Assembly: GCF_006094435.1 (NCBI RefSeq)
Contig: NZ_CP034783.1
Span: forward strand, 709,001 to 773,000
Source of the DNA: Pseudomonas sp. MPC6
Lineage (GTDB): Bacteria; Pseudomonadota; Gammaproteobacteria; Pseudomonadales; Pseudomonadaceae
DNA length: 64,000 bases
Direction: 5' to 3'
A program made the position numbers and the translations under genes. Shown here in pieces: positions 38,722 to 47,473 of the stretch (positions within the stretch are counted from its first letter, which is position 1; every line of letters begins with the position of its first letter). The notes under the pieces were generated by a model. That model saw nothing but the letters and a program-made list of their open reading frames with translations, made no database searches and was not told where the DNA came from.

Positions 38722-38819
38722 CCCCTGTAGGCGCTGGCTTGCCAGCGAAGGCGTCCTTTCAGGCGATAAATACGTCGACTGATCCACCGCCTTCGCTGGC
38801 AAGCCAGCTCCTACAGGGG
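38722..38819. repeat. REPIN, GTAGGAGCTGGCTTGCCAGCG class, between urtD and urtE
   Basis: CCCCTGTAGGCGCTGGCTTGCC at the left is mirrored by GGCAAGCCAGCTCCTACAGGGG at the right. It is intra-operonic. Confidence 0.92.
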
Positions 38820-38833
38820 TTGTGTTTGCAGGT

Positions 38834-39703
38834 CTATCGGCCGAGGTAAACCTCGATCACCCGCTCGTTGTCCTGCACCTGTTCCAGCGACCCTTCGGCC
38901 AGCACACTGCCCTGATGCAACACGGTGACGTGGTCGGCAATCGACCCGACAAAACCCATGTCATGCTCCACTACCATCAGCGAATGCTTGCCGGCCAGGC
39001 GCTTGAACAACTCGGCGGTGAATTCGGTTTCGGCATCGGTCATGCCCGCCACCGGCTCATCGAGCAGGAGCAGTTGCGGGTCTTGCATCAACAGCATGCC
39101 GATCTCCAGAAACTGCTTCTGACCATGGGACAACAAGCCCGCCGGGCGATTGACCGAGGTGGTCAGGCGAATGGTATCCAGCACCTCGCTGATGCGATCT
39201 CTTTGTTCGCCACTCAGCCGAGCCCGCAGGCTGGCCCAGACCGACTTGTCGGTTTTCTGCGCCAGCTCGAGGTTTTCGAACACGCTCAGCGCTTCGAACA
39301 CCGTCGGCTTCTGGAACTTGCGGCCGATGCCGGCCTGGGCGATCTGCACTTCGCTCATCTGCGTCAGGTCCAGGGTTTCGCCGAACCAGGCCTTGCCGTG
39401 ACTGGGCCGGGTCTTGCCGGTGATGACGTCCATCAACGTGGTCTTGCCCGCGCCGTTGGGGCCGATGATGCAGCGCAGTTCACCGACGCCGATGTACAGG
39501 TTCAGATTGTTCAGGGCCTTGAAACCATCGAAGCTGACGCTGATGTCTTCCAGGGTCAGGATGGTGCCATGGCGGGTGTCCAGGCCGGGGCCCGCACTTT
39601 GACCGAGGCCGATGGCGTCGCGGCTGCTGCCGGCGTCCTTGTTGGGCTCCACCGGGAAAAACGCCGGTTCGAGCATGAATTCAGCCGTCGCTGTCACTCT
39701 CAT
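38834..39703 (-). CDS. urtD: Urea ABC transporter ATP-binding protein UrtD
   Basis: 289 residues. An N-terminal extension of about 45 residues precedes the ATPase core. Walker A is GPNGAGKTT, the motif KFQKPTVFEALSVFENLELA is typical of UrtD, the signature is LSHGQKQFLEIGMLL and Walker B is LLLLDEPVAGMTDAE. It overlaps urtC by four bases. Confidence 0.95.
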   Translation of the reverse strand: MRVTATAEFMLEPAFFPVEPNKDAGSSRDAIGLGQSAGPGLDTRHGTILTLEDISVSFDGFKALNNLNLYIGVGELRCIIGPNGAGKTTLMDVITGKTRPSHGKAWFGETLDLTQMSEVQIAQAGIGRKFQKPTVFEALSVFENLELAQKTDKSVWASLRARLSGEQRDRISEVLDTIRLTTSVNRPAGLLSHGQKQFLEIGMLLMQDPQLLLLDEPVAGMTDAETEFTAELFKRLAGKHSLMVVEHDMGFVGSIADHVTVLHQGSVLAEGSLEQVQDNERVIEVYLGR

Positions 39704-40779
39704 TGATCACCCCTTTTTTTCAGCAGACCAATCACACCTTTGGGCAGATACAAGGTCACGACAATGAACAGCGCGCCGAGGAAGAACAGCCAGTATTCGG
39801 GGAAGGCCACGGTGAACCAGCTCTTCATGCCGTTGACCACCCCCGCGCCGAGCAGCGGACCGATCAAGGTGCCGCGACCACCCAGTGCCACCCAGACGGC
39901 CGCCTCGATGGAGTTGGTCGGCGACATTTCACTCGGGTTGATGATGCCGACTTGCGGCACGTACAGCGCGCCGGCCAGGCCACACAGCACTGCGCTCAAG
40001 ACCCAGACAAACAGCTTGAAGCCCCGCGGATCGTAACCGCAGAACATCAGGCGATTTTCCGCATCGCGCAGGGCGGTCAATACCCGGCCAAACTTGCTCT
40101 GCGCCAGACGCCAGCCGATCAACAGGCTCGCCACCAGCAACACCACCGTGGCGAAAAACAGCACGGCGCGGGTGCCGGGTTCGGTGATGCCAAAACCGAG
40201 AATGGTGCGGAAATTGGTGAAGCCATTATTGCCGCCAAACCCGGTTTCGTTGCGAAAGAACAGCAGCATCCCGGCGAAAGTCAGGGCCTGGGTCATGATC
40301 GAGAAATACACGCCCTTGATCCGCGAACGGAAGGCGAAGAAGCCGAACACCAACGCCAATAATCCCGGGGCCAATACCACCAGGCACATCGACCAGAGGA
40401 AGCTGCTGGTGCCGGCCCAGTACCACGGCAATTCGGTCCACGACAGAAAGGTCATGAACGCTGGCAAGCCATCGCCCGAGGCCTGGCGCATCAGGTACAT
40501 GCCCATCGCGTAACCGCCGAGGGCGAAGAACAGGCCGTGGCCCAGAGACAGCAGGCCGGCGTAACCCCAGACCAGGTCCAGCGCCAGGGCGACGATGGCA
40601 TAGCACAGAATCTTGCCCACCAGCGTCAGGGTATAAGCCGAAACGTGAAACGCACTGTCCGGCGACAGCAGCGAGAGCAGCGGCAATGTCAGCAGCAGAA
40701 CGAGGACCACCGCGCCGACAGCGATAGTGACCTTGGGGCCGGCCTTTTGGCTGGCGGTGAGCATCAGAGGCTGGTTCAT
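39700..40779 (-). CDS. urtC: Urea ABC transporter permease UrtC
   Basis: 359 residues with about ten hydrophobic helices. The LivM-type core DLVWGYAGLLSLGHGLFFALGGYAMGMYLM and the stretch TGFGGNNGFTNF are characteristic of UrtC. The ATG at 40779 overlaps the urtB stop. The frame stays open farther upstream, but that extension runs through urtB in another frame and is not coding. Confidence 0.95.
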   Translation of the reverse strand: MNQPLMLTASQKAGPKVTIAVGAVVLVLLLTLPLLSLLSPDSAFHVSAYTLTLVGKILCYAIVALALDLVWGYAGLLSLGHGLFFALGGYAMGMYLMRQASGDGLPAFMTFLSWTELPWYWAGTSSFLWSMCLVVLAPGLLALVFGFFAFRSRIKGVYFSIMTQALTFAGMLLFFRNETGFGGNNGFTNFRTILGFGITEPGTRAVLFFATVVLLVASLLIGWRLAQSKFGRVLTALRDAENRLMFCGYDPRGFKLFVWVLSAVLCGLAGALYVPQVGIINPSEMSPTNSIEAAVWVALGGRGTLIGPLLGAGVVNGMKSWFTVAFPEYWLFFLGALFIVVTLYLPKGVIGLLKKRGDQ

Positions 40780-42281
40780 CAGTCGATCACCCGTCCTTTC
40801 AGTGCGAAGAGGCCTTGCGGACGTTTCTGGATGAACAGAATGATCAGCGCGAGGATCAGGATCTTGCCGAGCACCGCACCGATCTGCGGTTCGAGAATCT
40901 TGTTGGCTATGCCCAGGCCGAAGGCGGCCAGGACACTCCCGGCCAACTGACCGACACCGCCGAGGACGACCACCAGGAACGAGTCGATGATGTAGCTCTG
41001 GCCGAGGTCCGGGCCGACATTGCCAATCTGGCTTAGAGCGACGCCACCGAGACCGGCAATACCCGAGCCGAGACCGAAGGCGAGCATGTCGACGCGCCCG
41101 GTGGGCACCCCGCAGCAGGCGGCCATGTTGCGGTTCTGGGTGACGGCGCGCACGTTCAAACCGAGGCGCGTCCTGTTCAACAGCAGCCAGGTCAGCACCA
41201 CCACAAACAGCGCGAAGGCGATGATCACGATGCGGTTGTACGGCAGCACGAGGTTGGGCAGCACTTGAATCCCACCGGATAACCACGCCGGGTTGGCCAC
41301 TTCAACGTTCTGCGCGCCGAACACCAGTCGCACCAGCTGGATCAGCATCAGGCTGATACCCCAGGTAGCGAGCAAGGTTTCCAGCGGGCGGCCGTAGAGG
41401 TGGCGAATCACCGTGCGCTCCAGCGCCATGCCGACCGCGGCGGTGACGAAAAAGGCCACCGGCAAGGCGATCAGTGGATAAAACTCGATGGCTTGCGGGG
41501 CGTAGCGCTGGAACATCAACTGCACGACATAGGTCGAGTAGGCGCCGAGCATCAGCATCTCGCCGTGGGCCATGTTGATCACGCCGAGCAGGCCGAAGGT
41601 GATCGCCAGGCCGAGGGCCGCGAGCAGCAGTATCGAGCCCAGCGACATGCCGCTGAAGGCTTGGCCAAGCATCTCGCCGATCAGTAGTTTGCGTTTGACC
41701 TGAGCCAGGCTGGTTTCGGCGGCGGTGCGTACCGCGGCATCGGCTTCGACGCCCGGTTCGAGCAAACCTTCCAGGCGGGTGCGGGCCAGCGGGTCGCCGG
41801 TTTCGCCGAGCAGCCGGACCGCGGCGAGGCGCACGGTCGGGTCGCTATCGACCAGTTGCAGGTTGGCCAACGCCAGGCTTAACGCTGCGTGAACGCTTTC
41901 ATCTTTTTCGCCCGCCAGTTGCTGGTCGAGGAACGTCAGCTGCGCCGGTTTGGCGCTTTTCTGTAATTGCTGCGCGGCGGCCAACCGGACTTTGGCGTCG
42001 GCGGCGAGCAGTTGGTGGCTGGCCAGCGCGGTGTCGATCAGGCCTCGCAGGCGGTTGTTCAGGCGCAGGGTTTTCGGTTGGCCATCGATGGTCAGTTCGC
42101 CTTGTTGCAGGGCGTTGATCAGTTCGACGCGGGCCGGGTTCGGCTGCGCGGCCCAGGATTCCAGGAGTTTGGCTTGCTGCACGGGGTTGGCGGCAACGAA
42201 GTCTTCGGCGTCGCTGGCCTGTACGGCCATCGGTAATAAAAGCGCGAGTGCAAAGATAAAACGGTAAAGGGCGGTGGGCAT
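40779..42281 (-). CDS. urtB: Urea ABC transporter permease UrtB
   Basis: 500 residues. A signal-like segment (1-23) is followed by a HEAT-like alpha-helical periplasmic region (about 25-200), the known N-terminal extension of UrtB. A LivH-type permease core follows: FGLLGVINMAHGEMLMLGAYSTY, TWGISLMLIQLVRLVFG and the C-terminal ILFIQKRPQGLFALKGR. The start at 42281 (MPTALYRF) follows AGGA; 42299 is an alternative. Confidence 0.93.
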   Translation of the reverse strand: MPTALYRFIFALALLLPMAVQASDAEDFVAANPVQQAKLLESWAAQPNPARVELINALQQGELTIDGQPKTLRLNNRLRGLIDTALASHQLLAADAKVRLAAAQQLQKSAKPAQLTFLDQQLAGEKDESVHAALSLALANLQLVDSDPTVRLAAVRLLGETGDPLARTRLEGLLEPGVEADAAVRTAAETSLAQVKRKLLIGEMLGQAFSGMSLGSILLLAALGLAITFGLLGVINMAHGEMLMLGAYSTYVVQLMFQRYAPQAIEFYPLIALPVAFFVTAAVGMALERTVIRHLYGRPLETLLATWGISLMLIQLVRLVFGAQNVEVANPAWLSGGIQVLPNLVLPYNRIVIIAFALFVVVLTWLLLNRTRLGLNVRAVTQNRNMAACCGVPTGRVDMLAFGLGSGIAGLGGVALSQIGNVGPDLGQSYIIDSFLVVVLGGVGQLAGSVLAAFGLGIANKILEPQIGAVLGKILILALIILFIQKRPQGLFALKGRVID

Positions 42282-42306
42282 GTCGAACGTCCTGGTCATA
42301 CGCGGA

Positions 42307-42400
42307 CCTTGTAGGAGCCGGCTTGCCGGCGAAGGCGGTGGGTCAGCTGCATCGATGCTGGATGTGCCGCCGTCTTCGCTGGCAAGCCAGCTCCTACAGG
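42307..42400. repeat. REPIN, GTAGGAGCTGGCTTGCCAGCG class, between urtA and urtB
   Basis: CCTTGTAGGAGCCGGCTTGCCGGCGAA at the left pairs with TTCGCTGGCAAGCCAGCTCCTACAGG at the right. It is intra-operonic. Confidence 0.92.
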
Positions 42401-42447
42401 TGTTGTGTCGGGCCCAGGGTGAGAGTCTGGGCCCGGCATCGCGGGGC

Positions 42448-43713
42448 TTAGTTGCTCTTCACCGCATACTCCGGCTTCTTGTCGTTGCCCGGAATGAACG
42501 GGCTCCACGGCTGGGCACGGATCGGGCCTTCGGTCTGCCACACCACGTTGAACTGACCGTCAGCCTGAATCTCACCGATCATCACCGGCTTGTGCAGGTG
42601 GTGGTTGGTCTTGTCCATGGTCAGGGTGTAACCGGACGGCGCGGCAAAGGTCTGGCCGGCGAGGGCTTCGCGGACTTTGTCGACGTCGGTGGACTTGGCT
42701 TTTTCGGCCGCTTGCGCCCACATGTGGATGCCGACGTAGGTGGCTTCCATCGGGTCGTTGGTCACCGCTTTGTCGGCGCCCGGCAGGTTGTGTTTCTTGG
42801 CGTAGGCTTTCCAGTCGGCGACGAACTTCTTGTTCGTCGGGTTCTCGACCGACTCAAAGTAGTTCCACGCCGCCAGGTTGCCCACCAACGGTTTGGTGTC
42901 GATGCCGCGCAGTTCTTCTTCACCGACCGAGAACGCCACGACCGGAACATCGGTGGCTTTCAGGCCCTGGTTGGCCAGTTCTTTGTAGAACGGCACGTTG
43001 GAGTCGCCGTTGACGGTAGAGATCACCGCCGTCTTGCCCCCGGCGGAGAATTTTTTGATGTTGGCCACGATAGTCTGGTAATCGCTGTGGCCAAACGGGG
43101 TGTAGACCTCTTCGATGTCCTTGTCTGCCACCCCTTTGGCGTGCAGGAACGAGCGCAAGATCTTGTTGGTGGTGCGCGGGTAGACGTAGTCGGTGCCCAG
43201 CAGGAAATAGCGCTTGGCGCTGCCGCCTTCTTCGCTCATCAGGTATTCCACTGCCGGGATCGCTTGCTGGTTCGGTGCGGCGCCGGTGTAGAACACGTTC
43301 GGCGACATCTCTTCGCCTTCGTATTGCACCGGGTAGAACAGCAGGCCGTTGAGTTCTTCGAACACCGGCAGTACCGATTTACGCGACACCGAGGTCCAGC
43401 AACCGAACACCACGGCCACTTTGTCCTGGGTCAGCAACTGCCGGCCTTTTTCGGCGAACAGCGGCCAGTTCGACGCCGGGTCCACTACCACCGGTTCGAG
43501 CATCTTGCCGTTCACGCCGCCCTTGGCGTTGATCTCGTCGATGGTCATCAACGCCATGTCCTTGAGCGAGGTTTCGGAGATCGCCATGGTGCCGGACAAC
43601 GAATGCAGGATACCGACCTTGATGGTCTCGGCGGCCTGGACAGTCCAGGCCATGCCCATCGCGGCAATGCTTGCCGATAGTGTGAAAGCCTTGATCAAGC
43701 TGCGACGCTTCAT
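42448..43713 (-). CDS. urtA: Periplasmic urea-binding protein UrtA
   Basis: 421 residues. A signal peptide is visible (about 1-27, ending WTVQAAE), followed by the mature ABC substrate-binding protein opening TIKVGILHSLSGTMAISE. Signatures typical of UrtA/FmdD are VVVDPASNWPLFAEK, FGCWTSVSRKSVLPVFEE and PVQYEGEEMSPNVFYTGAAPNQQ. It is the first gene of urtABCDE and the likely high-affinity urea receptor. Confidence 0.95.
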   Translation of the reverse strand: MKRRSLIKAFTLSASIAAMGMAWTVQAAETIKVGILHSLSGTMAISETSLKDMALMTIDEINAKGGVNGKMLEPVVVDPASNWPLFAEKGRQLLTQDKVAVVFGCWTSVSRKSVLPVFEELNGLLFYPVQYEGEEMSPNVFYTGAAPNQQAIPAVEYLMSEEGGSAKRYFLLGTDYVYPRTTNKILRSFLHAKGVADKDIEEVYTPFGHSDYQTIVANIKKFSAGGKTAVISTVNGDSNVPFYKELANQGLKATDVPVVAFSVGEEELRGIDTKPLVGNLAAWNYFESVENPTNKKFVADWKAYAKKHNLPGADKAVTNDPMEATYVGIHMWAQAAEKAKSTDVDKVREALAGQTFAAPSGYTLTMDKTNHHLHKPVMIGEIQADGQFNVVWQTEGPIRAQPWSPFIPGNDKKPEYAVKSN

Positions 43714-43778
43714 TGTGCGATCTCCATGAACGTAGGTGTTTTTTTTGGTTGGCAGATGCGGAGTACTGAAGGGTCTTT

Positions 43779-43794
43779 AGCAAGGGCTGTGCCT
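43779..43794 (-). promoter_or_regulatory. Sigma54 (-24/-12) promoter for urtABCDE-ureDABC
   Basis: Read on the minus strand the site is AGGCACAGCCCTTGCT. It matches TGGCACG-N4-TTGCW except for the first base and the seventh, with correct spacing. It is about 65 bases before the urtA start. Confidence 0.8.
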
Positions 43795-43832
43795 GGTCGG
43801 CAAAAGGCAGGAAAATGTCGTATTAGAGCGGT

Positions 43833-43851
43833 TGCGCCATTTTATGGCGCA
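43833..43851. promoter_or_regulatory. NtrC-type activator palindrome upstream of urtA
   Basis: TGCGCCA-TTTTA-TGGCGCA is a perfect 7-N5-7 inverted repeat fitting the NtrC consensus TGCACCA-N5-TGGTGCA. It lies about 40-70 bases upstream of the -24 element. Confidence 0.78.
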
Positions 43852-43868
43852 CCATGAAGGATCGCGTC

Positions 43869-43885
43869 TGGCGCGTTGGTGCGCA
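43869..43885. promoter_or_regulatory. Second, weaker NtrC-like site upstream of urtA
   Basis: TGGCGCG-TTG-GTGCGCA contains the half-site TTGGTGCGC and lies about 30 bases beyond the perfect palindrome. Paired activator sites at this distance are common at NtrC promoters. Confidence 0.5.
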
Positions 43886-43926
43886 GCGGTGCGCCAGATT
43901 GGGGCGCAGTAAACGCAATCTTGATC

Positions 43927-44022
43927 CCCTGTAGGAGCTGGCTTGCCAGCGCAGGGGCCATAACATTCAACATCTATGTTGGCTGTTATACCGCCTTCGC
44001 TGGCAAGCCAGCTCCTACAGGG
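43927..44022. repeat. REPIN, GTAGGAGCTGGCTTGCCAGCG class
   Basis: CCCTGTAGGAGCTGGCTTGCCAGCG at the left is mirrored by CGCTGGCAAGCCAGCTCCTACAGGG at the right. It lies between the urtA promoter region and the end of the PepSY gene. Confidence 0.92.
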
Positions 44023-44035
44023 AGGCGGGGGTGAT

Positions 44036-45412
44036 TCAGGAAGAGGAAGCCGATTCGGTTTGCCGGGTGAAGCGCGACAACAACACCCGATCCAGCAGCC
44101 ACACCACCACCAGCGAAGCCCCCACCAACGGAAACGCTATCGCCAGCCCGAACATGATGACCATCGCGGTTTTCCATTTCGGCAGGTCGTGACGCAGGGG
44201 TGGAACCCCGAGTTTGCCTTGCGGGCGACGCTTCCACCAGATCACCACGCCGCTGACGGCGCTGAGCAGGATCATCAGGCAGATCAGCAGCACGACGATC
44301 TGGTTGAACACACCGAGCATCTTGCCTTCGTGCAGCATCACCCCCATTTCCGTGGCGCGGGCGACGTTGCCGTAATGCTCCCAGCGTACGTCGGCGAGGA
44401 CGTCGCCGGTGTATTGGTCGACATGCAGGGTGGCATCGTTACGCGGGTCGTCGGCGAAGACAGCGATGGTGAAGACGCCGGTGGCCGTGGTCGGGAAGGT
44501 GATGCTGTAGCCCGGCTCGACCTTGCGTTGTTCGGCGATATTCTGCACGTCTTGCAGGCTGATGGTGGGTGCGGCGGGACCGGCTTGGGCAGTACCCTGG
44601 GCCATGTGTTCGGCGTGGTCGCCGGACATCGGCATCGGTGTGTTTTCCATGGCCCATGGCACGGTCTGGCGCGTGGCACTGTTGAGGCTGCGCGCCTCGA
44701 CGTCGGACTTGGGCATGTCATTCCACATCGCATCCGGGAACACGTTCCACACGCCAGCGTATTGCTTGCCCCAGAACCCGGTCCAGGTCATGCCGCTGAG
44801 CAGCATCACCAGCAGAAACGCCGCGCCCCAGAACCCGGTGACCGCGTGCAGGTCACGCCAGAGCACTCGACCGCGACTGCTCAGGCGCGGCCACAGGACG
44901 CCGGCGGCCTGGCCTCGTGGCCACCACAAAAACACCCCGGAAACCACCAGCACGATGCCCCAGCCGGCGGCGAGTTCGACCAGTCGATCGCCGAGGGTGC
45001 CGATCATCAATTCACCGTGAATCGCACGCGCCACCGCTTGCAGATTCATCTTGGCATCTTGCTCGCCAAGGATGTCGCCACGGTACGGGTCGAGGAACAC
45101 GTTCAGTTCGTTGCCGGCATCGAGTACGACAAACTGGGCGCTGCGTTCGGCGTTCACCGGTGGCAGATACTGCTTGATCGTTGCTTGTGGATAAGCCTCT
45201 TTGACCCGCTTGAGCAGCTCGTCGGCCGGTACGCTGTGGTGACCGGCCGGGACGTTCAGCAAGCTGCCGTACATCAACGGATCGAGTTGCGGTTTGAACA
45301 GGTAGATGACGCCGGTCAGGGCCAGCATCACCATGAAGGGCGCGACGAACAGACCGGCATAGAAATGCCAGCGCCAGGCCAGGTTGTAGAAATTCGGTTT
45401 GGGCTGTTTCAT
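44036..45412 (-). CDS. PepSY-domain inner-membrane protein
   Basis: 458 residues. Four membrane helices are visible: WHFYAGLFVAPFMVMLALTGVIYLF near residue 15, a pair at about 145-210, and two near the C-terminus (VVLLICLMILLSAVSGVVIWW and a final one). PepSY-type periplasmic segments lie between them. The middle loop is rich in Met and His (TPMPMSGDHAEHM), suggesting metal contact. PepSY-TM proteins are linked to iron or copper uptake; its position after DUF2946 and PCu(A)C genes favours copper. Confidence 0.85.
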   Translation of the reverse strand: MKQPKPNFYNLAWRWHFYAGLFVAPFMVMLALTGVIYLFKPQLDPLMYGSLLNVPAGHHSVPADELLKRVKEAYPQATIKQYLPPVNAERSAQFVVLDAGNELNVFLDPYRGDILGEQDAKMNLQAVARAIHGELMIGTLGDRLVELAAGWGIVLVVSGVFLWWPRGQAAGVLWPRLSSRGRVLWRDLHAVTGFWGAAFLLVMLLSGMTWTGFWGKQYAGVWNVFPDAMWNDMPKSDVEARSLNSATRQTVPWAMENTPMPMSGDHAEHMAQGTAQAGPAAPTISLQDVQNIAEQRKVEPGYSITFPTTATGVFTIAVFADDPRNDATLHVDQYTGDVLADVRWEHYGNVARATEMGVMLHEGKMLGVFNQIVVLLICLMILLSAVSGVVIWWKRRPQGKLGVPPLRHDLPKWKTAMVIMFGLAIAFPLVGASLVVVWLLDRVLLSRFTRQTESASSS

Positions 45413-45444
45413 CGGTTGTGCTCCGCTGGCGAATCAATTGCTTG

Positions 45445-45530
45445 TAAAGATCGCAGCCTCGTTTCACTCGACAGCGCCTACAGGGTGTACGCGTTCCCAT
45501 GTAGGCGCTGGCGCAGCCTGCGATCTTTTA
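45445..45530. repeat. Inverted repeat of a second REP class (GTAGGCGCTGGCGCAGCCTGCGATC)
   Basis: AAAGATCGCAGCC...CAGCGCCTACA at the left is mirrored by TGTAGGCGCTGGCGCAGCCTGCGATCTTT at the right. It lies between the PepSY and DUF2946 genes. Confidence 0.85.
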
Positions 45531-45623
45531 ACTGTTCTTGTTAGATACCCATGTCCAATACCGCACGACACGGCCGGCAGCCGGCGGCTGTCTTCTGAGC
45601 TGTGTGAGATCGGAGGCGGGTGT

Positions 45624-46082
45624 TTACGCGACGATGGGTGGAGCGCGGGTGCGGGCGCCGGGGAACACGGTTGCCCGGGCATGACCCAGGCGGGGGGAGG
45701 GGGTGGTGTGGGTCGTGGCTTTGGGTGTGTCGAATGCGACGAAGGACTGGCCGCCGGTGAGTGCCGGGCAATTGAACAGCAGACTGCAATAGCCGCATTT
45801 TTCCCACAGTGCGTGATGGTCTGCCTGGGGTGGGCAGTGCTCGGCATCGGGTTGCACACCGTGATCGGCGTGCGCCATCGCCGCCCCGTCCATGCCCATA
45901 TCCATCGACAGGCTCATGGAGGTTTTCATCAGCGCAGAGGCGCGTTGATCCATCGGCATCGACTGGGAAATCAGCGGGCCGATAAAGATCATCAACATGG
46001 CAAACAAGCCAATCCAGCGGCCGCGGGTCAGGCTCAATGGCTGACGACGGCTTGCGGATGACCTGGCGCGAAGCGGGCGCAT
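45624..46082 (-). CDS. DUF2946-family protein, His/Met/Cys-rich
   Basis: 152 residues. A membrane segment (about 22-42) is followed by a Met-rich stretch (SLSMDMGMDGAAMAHADHG). EHCPPQADHHALWEKCGYCSLLFNCPAL is the family's Cys/His core. DUF2946 proteins cluster with copper-handling genes, and the residues suggest copper binding, but the exact role is unknown. It is third in the four-gene minus-strand set. Confidence 0.82.
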   Translation of the reverse strand: MRPLRARSSASRRQPLSLTRGRWIGLFAMLMIFIGPLISQSMPMDQRASALMKTSMSLSMDMGMDGAAMAHADHGVQPDAEHCPPQADHHALWEKCGYCSLLFNCPALTGGQSFVAFDTPKATTHTTPSPRLGHARATVFPGARTRAPPIVA

Positions 46083-46103
46083 GGGCGTGTTCAGCTCTGC
46101 CGG

Positions 46104-46583
46104 TTACTGGGCGTGCGCGTGCGTTTGCAGGCCATCCGGGGCCTTTTTCTGCACCGTGACGTCGACGGTCACCTCACCCGCCTTTTCGAAATGCATCGTC
46201 AGCGGGAATTGTTTACCGTCGCTCAGCAGGCTGCGGTCTTTGAGCTCCAGCAGCATCACGTGATAGGCCATGGGGGCGAAAGTGACTTCGCCACCTGCGG
46301 GGATTTCGACGCTCGGCACCTGCTGCATTTTCATCAGGTCGTTCTGCTTCACATGCTCATGCAACTGGGCGATGCCGGCAATCGGCGAGTCGACGCTGAG
46401 CAATCGGTCAGCGGTTTTACCGCTGTTATGAATCACGAAGTAAGCCGCAACGGTCGGCGCGTTGGGCGGCAATTCCTGCGACCAGGGGTGAGCGATTTCC
46501 AGCTCGGCAGCCTTGTATTCGTGAGCATTGGCAAAGCAGGCAGGCAGCAGCAATGCAGTCAGAACGATGAGTTTGTTCAACAT
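46104..46583 (-). CDS. Periplasmic copper chaperone PCu(A)C
   Basis: 159 residues. A signal peptide is visible (about 1-20, ending CFANA). The PCu(A)C fold contains the copper motif LHEHVKQNDLMKMQQV followed about 20 residues later by YHVMLLEL, the H-x(n)-M ... H-x-M pattern. The end is His-rich (THAHAQ). It likely delivers Cu(I) in the periplasm, for example to cytochrome oxidase. Spacing is 21 bases to the next gene. Confidence 0.9.
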   Translation of the reverse strand: MLNKLIVLTALLLPACFANAHEYKAAELEIAHPWSQELPPNAPTVAAYFVIHNSGKTADRLLSVDSPIAGIAQLHEHVKQNDLMKMQQVPSVEIPAGGEVTFAPMAYHVMLLELKDRSLLSDGKQFPLTMHFEKAGEVTVDVTVQKKAPDGLQTHAHAQ

Positions 46584-46630
46584 GGCAGTTCTCCGGAACG
46601 ATTCAAGACGCAGTCAATTGCGAGAAGGAA

Positions 46631-47029
46631 TCACACCAGAGGAGAAGCGCGGGGGTTGAGACTCGGCCATTGCTGGCGCGGAGTGGGCGTTTCAAGCGTG
46701 GCCGCGGGACGGCTTCGATTGGCCTCGAAACGGGTGTAATACAGCTGCGGCACATGCCCGGGCAACGCCACCAGTGGTGCGGAGCCGGAACAGCACCAAC
46801 AATGCTGCATGTTGGAATGATCGTCGCCCTGCGGGGCTTTCTGCTGGGTGTCGCCCAGGGAAATCGCCACCATCTTCGTGCCGCTGGACGAACAGAAACT
46901 GCCCCACAGCACCTGTTCGGCAGGCGATTTCGCCGTTTGCGCCATCGCTCCGGTCATCGGCATGGCGAGCATGTTGAACAGCACTGCGAAGCAGGCGATC
47001 CAGGCAATTGCAAGCCGTTGTCGGGACAT
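46631..47029 (-). CDS. DUF2946-family protein, first gene of the copper cluster
   Basis: 132 residues. A signal or membrane N-terminus (about 1-30) is followed by SNMQHCWCCSGSAPLVALPG, the DUF2946 Cys/His core. A second Cys lies in SFCSSSG. It is a distant paralog of the gene at 45624. It heads the set DUF2946 - PCu(A)C - DUF2946 - PepSY; intergenic gaps are short until the last one. Confidence 0.8.
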   Translation of the reverse strand: MSRQRLAIAWIACFAVLFNMLAMPMTGAMAQTAKSPAEQVLWGSFCSSSGTKMVAISLGDTQQKAPQGDDHSNMQHCWCCSGSAPLVALPGHVPQLYYTRFEANRSRPAATLETPTPRQQWPSLNPRASPLV

Positions 47030-47146
47030 GGGACGAATCCGGTGGGTGGGCGATCAGGCGCGGGTATTTAGCCTGATCAGGGCCGATAAGTAAAAAAGCG
47101 GCGTGCGGTGTGGTGTCGCAGTAAAAGCTGCTGATTTTTCACGCCT

Positions 47147-47470
47147 TCAATGGGTACGCACCGCATGCACTTGTATATCCACTCGCAGCGTAGCGCGAAC
47201 CACCGCGAATATTGCAGCCAGATTGTCCATGCTTGGGTTGCCCTTGGCGGACAACATTCGATGAAGGCTCTTGCTGGGTTTTGCAGTCTCCTTGGCCAAT
47301 TCTTCGAAACCAACGGTGGCATTAACGAGATCGCGCAAAATGATTCTGGCCATTTCAGGCTCACCATTAAGAAACAGAGTAGCAGCCTCATCCAACAATG
47401 CCTGGGCGAACTCCGGATCACGCTGGGCACGCTCGGCAATGGTATGTTTGTAGCTTCGAGTGAGCGCCAT
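47147..47470 (-). CDS. Antitoxin of a HigBA/RelE-like toxin-antitoxin pair
   Basis: 107 residues. It resembles the addiction-module antidote family: ALLDEAATLFLNGEPEMARIILRDLVNATVGFEELAKE, then a helix-turn-helix ending KSLHRMLSAKGNPSMDNLAAIFAVVRATL. It would neutralise the adjacent toxin and repress the operon. It starts three bases after the toxin stop, giving the toxin-first order of higBA systems. Confidence 0.85.
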   Translation of the reverse strand: MALTRSYKHTIAERAQRDPEFAQALLDEAATLFLNGEPEMARIILRDLVNATVGFEELAKETAKPSKSLHRMLSAKGNPSMDNLAAIFAVVRATLRVDIQVHAVRTH

Positions 47471-47473
47471 GAC

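Noticed and set aside
40780..41286. Long N-terminal extension of the urtC reading frame
   Set aside because: It runs out of frame through urtB and reads as Arg/Pro-rich nonsense. The ATG at 40779 gives a normal UrtC.
42274..43680. 468-codon plus-strand open frame opposite urtA
   Set aside because: It is a shadow of urtA, with low-complexity His/Arg/Val composition and no motif.
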